From the NCBI GenBank assembly GCA_021803885.1, contig JAJZKY010000163.1:1-8661 (forward strand): a DNA stretch of 8,661 nucleotides, written 5' to 3'. The position numbers and the translations under genes are program-made. This DNA is from Planctomycetota bacterium (GTDB lineage Bacteria > Planctomycetota > Phycisphaerae > WQYP01 > JAJZKY01). Below, one piece after another: positions 6,889 to 8,661 of this stretch (position 1 is its first letter; each line of letters starts with the position of its first letter). Under the pieces are notes generated by a model, which saw only the letters and a program-made list of their open reading frames with translations, ran no database searches and was not told where the DNA came from.

Positions 6889-7779
6889 ATGGCTATTCCT
6901 GAATCTCAACTGGATACTTGGTCCCACCAAGGCGCCGTGGCAGGCTCGCGCGATACATATAGCGAGATCAAGAAGGTTCTCGAGGCGTCGACGGTTCCGT
7001 ATGCACAGAAGGACTACAAGGTTTTTCTTCAAGGTTCGTATGGTAATGACACCAACGTCTATAAGGAGAGTGATGTAGACATTGTCATTCAGTTGAACCA
7101 AACGTTCAAGAGTGATACGTCTAAGCTCCCTTTGGATCAGGTCGCCGCTTGGGATAAGGTCTACAGCAACAGCAGCTACGGATACTACGATTTCCGAAAG
7201 GACGTATTGACAGTCCTCACCGATAAATACGGGAACGCTGTCCAGGTCGGCGACAAGGCGATTTCAATAGCGGCAAATGGCAATCGCAGAAAAGCTGACG
7301 TTATCACGTCTCTCCAGTATCGACGGTATTACAAATTCAAAGGGATTTTTGACGAATCGTACGATGTCGGAATTTGCTTCTATAACAAGTCCCGCGAGTT
7401 GATCGCAAACTATCCGACGCAGCATTCCGCAAACATGACGACTAAGCATCAACTAACCGCATCTTGGCTAAAGCCGATGGTTAGGATTGTAAAGAATATG
7501 CGCAACAGGCTCATCGATGACAAGATCATCAAGAATGGCATCGCACCGTCGTACTATATCGAGGGCTTGCTCTACAACGTGCCGAATGACAAGTTCGGCA
7601 CCAGCTATGCTGACACTTTCGCAAATGTGATGAACTGGATCCTGCAAGCAGACAGGAGCAAGTTTGTGTGTGCTAATCAACAGTACTACCTTCTTCGGGA
7701 TAACTTTCATACATCCTGGTCCACGTCGAACTGCGAACAGTTCTTGAACGCGCTCAAGTCGTTCTGGAACAATTGGTAG
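6889..7779 (+). CDS. cdnE: CBASS CD-NTase, clade E (cyclic oligonucleotide synthase)
   Basis: A cGAS/DncV-like nucleotidyltransferase that senses infection and makes a cyclic nucleotide second messenger for the adjacent phospholipase. The 296-aa protein has the helix-opening SQLDTWSHQG (residues 6-15), the active-site GSYGN at 49-53, metal ligands D62 and D64 in SDVDIVIQL, and a third acidic residue D137 in KADVIT. It closely follows, from memory, the R. marinus CdnE sequence: shared blocks include PESQL..WSHQGA, LQGSY.N.TN, SDVD, APSY..E.LLYNVP..KFG and the C-terminal W..W. Asn174 in the NYP tripeptide aligns with the residue reported to select uracil in that enzyme (N166), so a pyrimidine-containing product such as cUMP-AMP is predicted. 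Codons look more AT-rich than those of hsdR, hinting at horizontal acquisition. No Cap2/Cap3 or HORMA/TRIP13 genes follow, so this is a type I system. Family call is near certain; product is inference. Confidence 0.97.
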   Translation: MAIPESQLDTWSHQGAVAGSRDTYSEIKKVLEASTVPYAQKDYKVFLQGSYGNDTNVYKESDVDIVIQLNQTFKSDTSKLPLDQVAAWDKVYSNSSYGYYDFRKDVLTVLTDKYGNAVQVGDKAISIAANGNRRKADVITSLQYRRYYKFKGIFDESYDVGICFYNKSRELIANYPTQHSANMTTKHQLTASWLKPMVRIVKNMRNRLIDDKIIKNGIAPSYYIEGLLYNVPNDKFGTSYADTFANVMNWILQADRSKFVCANQQYYLLRDNFHTSWSTSNCEQFLNALKSFWNNW

Positions 7780-8108
7780 TTGAACGGGAAACGTTAGCTT
7801 CCTATCGGAACTGGCCGTGGGACGAAAAGAGTTTTCTGCTATCCAGCCATTTCCAGTTCAGACTTACTTTCAGCAATACGGCGAAGCATGATTCGCGTAG
7901 ACTGACTCGCGAACAGTACCCACACTCTTCCATGGCGCGTAATTCCGCCATCGCGTCGGCTCAATTGTGCGGCTTGTGCGCCGCAATTGCAGAATACGAA
8001 ACCTGCAGAATTAGGCCGTCGCGCTCACCTTGTGAAAACTGCGATTCGCTCGGAGTGGCTTAATTTCCCCAGCAAATCTGGATTTATTGATCCGGCCCTG
8101 AAGTATTG
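7780..8108. other. Gene-poor interval between cdnE and the transposase remnant
   Basis: About 330 bases. The plus-strand frame from 7773 to 8063 (96 codons) overlaps the end of cdnE, has no ribosome site and encodes a Ser/Arg/Cys-rich peptide unlike a folded protein, so I do not call it. GAACTGG at 7808-7814 and CCAGTTC at 7853-7859 are a perfect 7-base inverted pair around a 38-base loop; it could end the CBASS transcript but is not a canonical terminator. The last 60 bases are the presumed outer end of the IS630-type element; I cannot identify its terminal repeat. Confidence 0.5.
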
Positions 8109-8303
8109 CTACGCGGCGGCATAACATACATCTTTGTGCCCGAAGTATTTTTCGACTCTGGCGGGCTGTTTCTGGATGCTGCGCAGGACGCTGACCGCAG
8201 TACGCGTCAGAGGCATTTTGGTTCGGGCTGGGGCGATCTTGGTAACCCTCTGCTTGAGATCGGCGTTGAGCAACTCGTCGGGGTTCAGTTCTGGCGAGTA
8301 CAG
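8109..8303 (-). pseudogene. IS630-family transposase, C-terminal fragment
   Basis: Read on the minus strand, this encodes YSPELNPDELLNADLKQRV followed by about 45 residues ending FGHKDVCYAAA. The YSPELNPxE block carries the last acidic residue of the DDE triad in IS630/Tc1-type transposases, and the tail matches the usual end of that family. The HTH domain, the first two catalytic Asp residues and everything upstream of the block are missing. Immediately upstream the sequence becomes the antisense of a recD2-like gene, so the open frame that continues to 8546 is a chimera, not a real N-terminus. The fragment cannot transpose by itself. Confidence 0.85.
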
Positions 8304-8534
8304 GCCGCGCGGTCCGTATTTACAAGACATATGGGAATCTGGCCATTCAGACAGTCCGGGAAAACCCCTACACGCTAGCCAAAGAGATTCGCGGCATCGG
8401 TTTTGCCACTGCTGATCAGATTGCGCAGAGCGTCGGCATCCCCCGTGATTCGCAGAATCGTGCGAGGGCCGGAGTCGACCACGTCCTGCTTGGGGCAACC
8501 TCCGAGGGGCATTGCGCCCTTCCGCTGGAAAAGC
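8300..8534 (+). pseudogene. recD2-like helicase, internal fragment
   Basis: On the plus strand the frame reads TGRAVRIYKTYGN, then ENPYTLAKEIRGIGFATAD, QIAQSVGIPRDS, RARAGVDHVLL and SEGHCALPLEKL. This is the helix-hairpin-helix region that precedes the helicase core in RecD2/YrrC-type 5'-3' SF1B helicases. No start codon, N-terminal domain or helicase motif is present: similarity begins near 8300, where the transposase fragment ends, and stops near 8534. Beyond that the frame stays open to a stop at 8639-8641 but encodes unrelated residues. About 78 codons of an originally 700-plus-codon gene survive. Assignment is by memory of the family's conserved GIGF and ARAGV blocks and is fairly secure. 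The fragment is not expected to be functional. Confidence 0.8.
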
Positions 8535-8661
8535 TGATTTTGGCATTCTGGTTTGGCCCAGGAGTGGCAGTTAAGTCTGGCCCACTTGTGAGGGTGGTGG
8601 TTACGCTTCGAGGATGGGAGAGCGGAAGCGTAGCTGGCTAACCAGGAGAGCGAAGGTGGAA
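8535..8661 (+). mobile_element. Possible end of an IS21-like element (cut by the right edge)
   Basis: The recD2 similarity stops abruptly and the next base pair is TG, the outermost dinucleotide of IS21-family ends. Two imperfect direct repeats follow, 8541-8563 and 8565-8587, sharing 15 of 23 positions including TGGCA and TGGCCCA. Multiple short terminal repeats of this kind are characteristic of IS21-type ends. Two related purine-rich stretches, near 8616-8627 and 8645-8656, each contain GGAGAGCG. No transposase codons are visible before the window ends, so family assignment rests on the repeats alone. Confidence 0.3.

Noticed and set aside
7809..7859. Terminator after cdnE
   Set aside because: The 7-base inverted pair has a 38-base loop and no U-tract, so it is not a credible intrinsic terminator.
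7773..8063. 96-codon plus-strand frame overlapping the end of cdnE, considered as a third CBASS gene
   Set aside because: No ribosome site, start buried in the cdnE stop region, and a composition (Arg, Ser, Cys, scattered) unlike a folded protein or any Cap protein I know.
8109..8546. A single 145-residue transposase gene
   Set aside because: Only the C-terminal half (8109-8303) is transposase-like; the upstream half is the antisense of recD2-like coding sequence.
1..8661. CRISPR arrays, tRNA or rRNA genes, retron-type RNA
   Set aside because: No regularly spaced direct repeats, no cloverleaf-like sequence and no rRNA-like stretch were seen by eye on either strand.

Overview
The window looks like a defence-rich accessory region of a bacterial chromosome, bordered on the right by mobile-element debris. 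Base composition is moderate to high GC and uneven: a 60-base sample inside hsdR (2041-2100) is 60% GC, while one inside the nucleotidyltransferase gene (7321-7380) is 40%. The lipoprotein signal and general gene style fit a Gram-negative or other diderm soil-type bacterium. The phylum cannot be fixed from this sequence.

Left third (1-3925, minus strand): a type I restriction-modification operon. hsdR (949 aa, complete, EcoEI/EcoAI-like type IB) is followed by hsdS with a 4-base ATGA overlap. hsdS runs off the left edge after 359 codons. No hsdM lies in the window, so the methylase must be beyond the left edge, elsewhere, or absent.

Middle (3926-5707): about 520 bases without a convincing gene, then a minus-strand pair transcribed towards hsdR. 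The pair is a 311-aa predicted lipoprotein and, 10 bases downstream, a 105-aa helical protein. I do not recognise either. They look translationally coupled and lie head-to-head with the next operon.

Right-centre (5895-7779, plus strand): a compact two-gene type I CBASS anti-phage operon. It holds a patatin-like phospholipase effector (CapV/CapE type) and, 4 bases later, a clade E CD-NTase that closely resembles Rhodothermus marinus CdnE. When phage infection is sensed, the CD-NTase should make a cyclic dinucleotide, probably containing uracil, that switches on the phospholipase, which then degrades membrane lipids and stops the infected cell. No ubiquitin-like Cap2/Cap3 genes are present.

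Right edge (7780-8661): a gene-poor stretch, then three abutting fragments. They are the C-terminal end of an IS630-family transposase (minus), an internal piece of a recD2-like helicase gene (plus), and a segment with imperfect tandem repeats resembling the end of an IS21-type element. This is a deletion and insertion scar, as expected at the border of a defence island.
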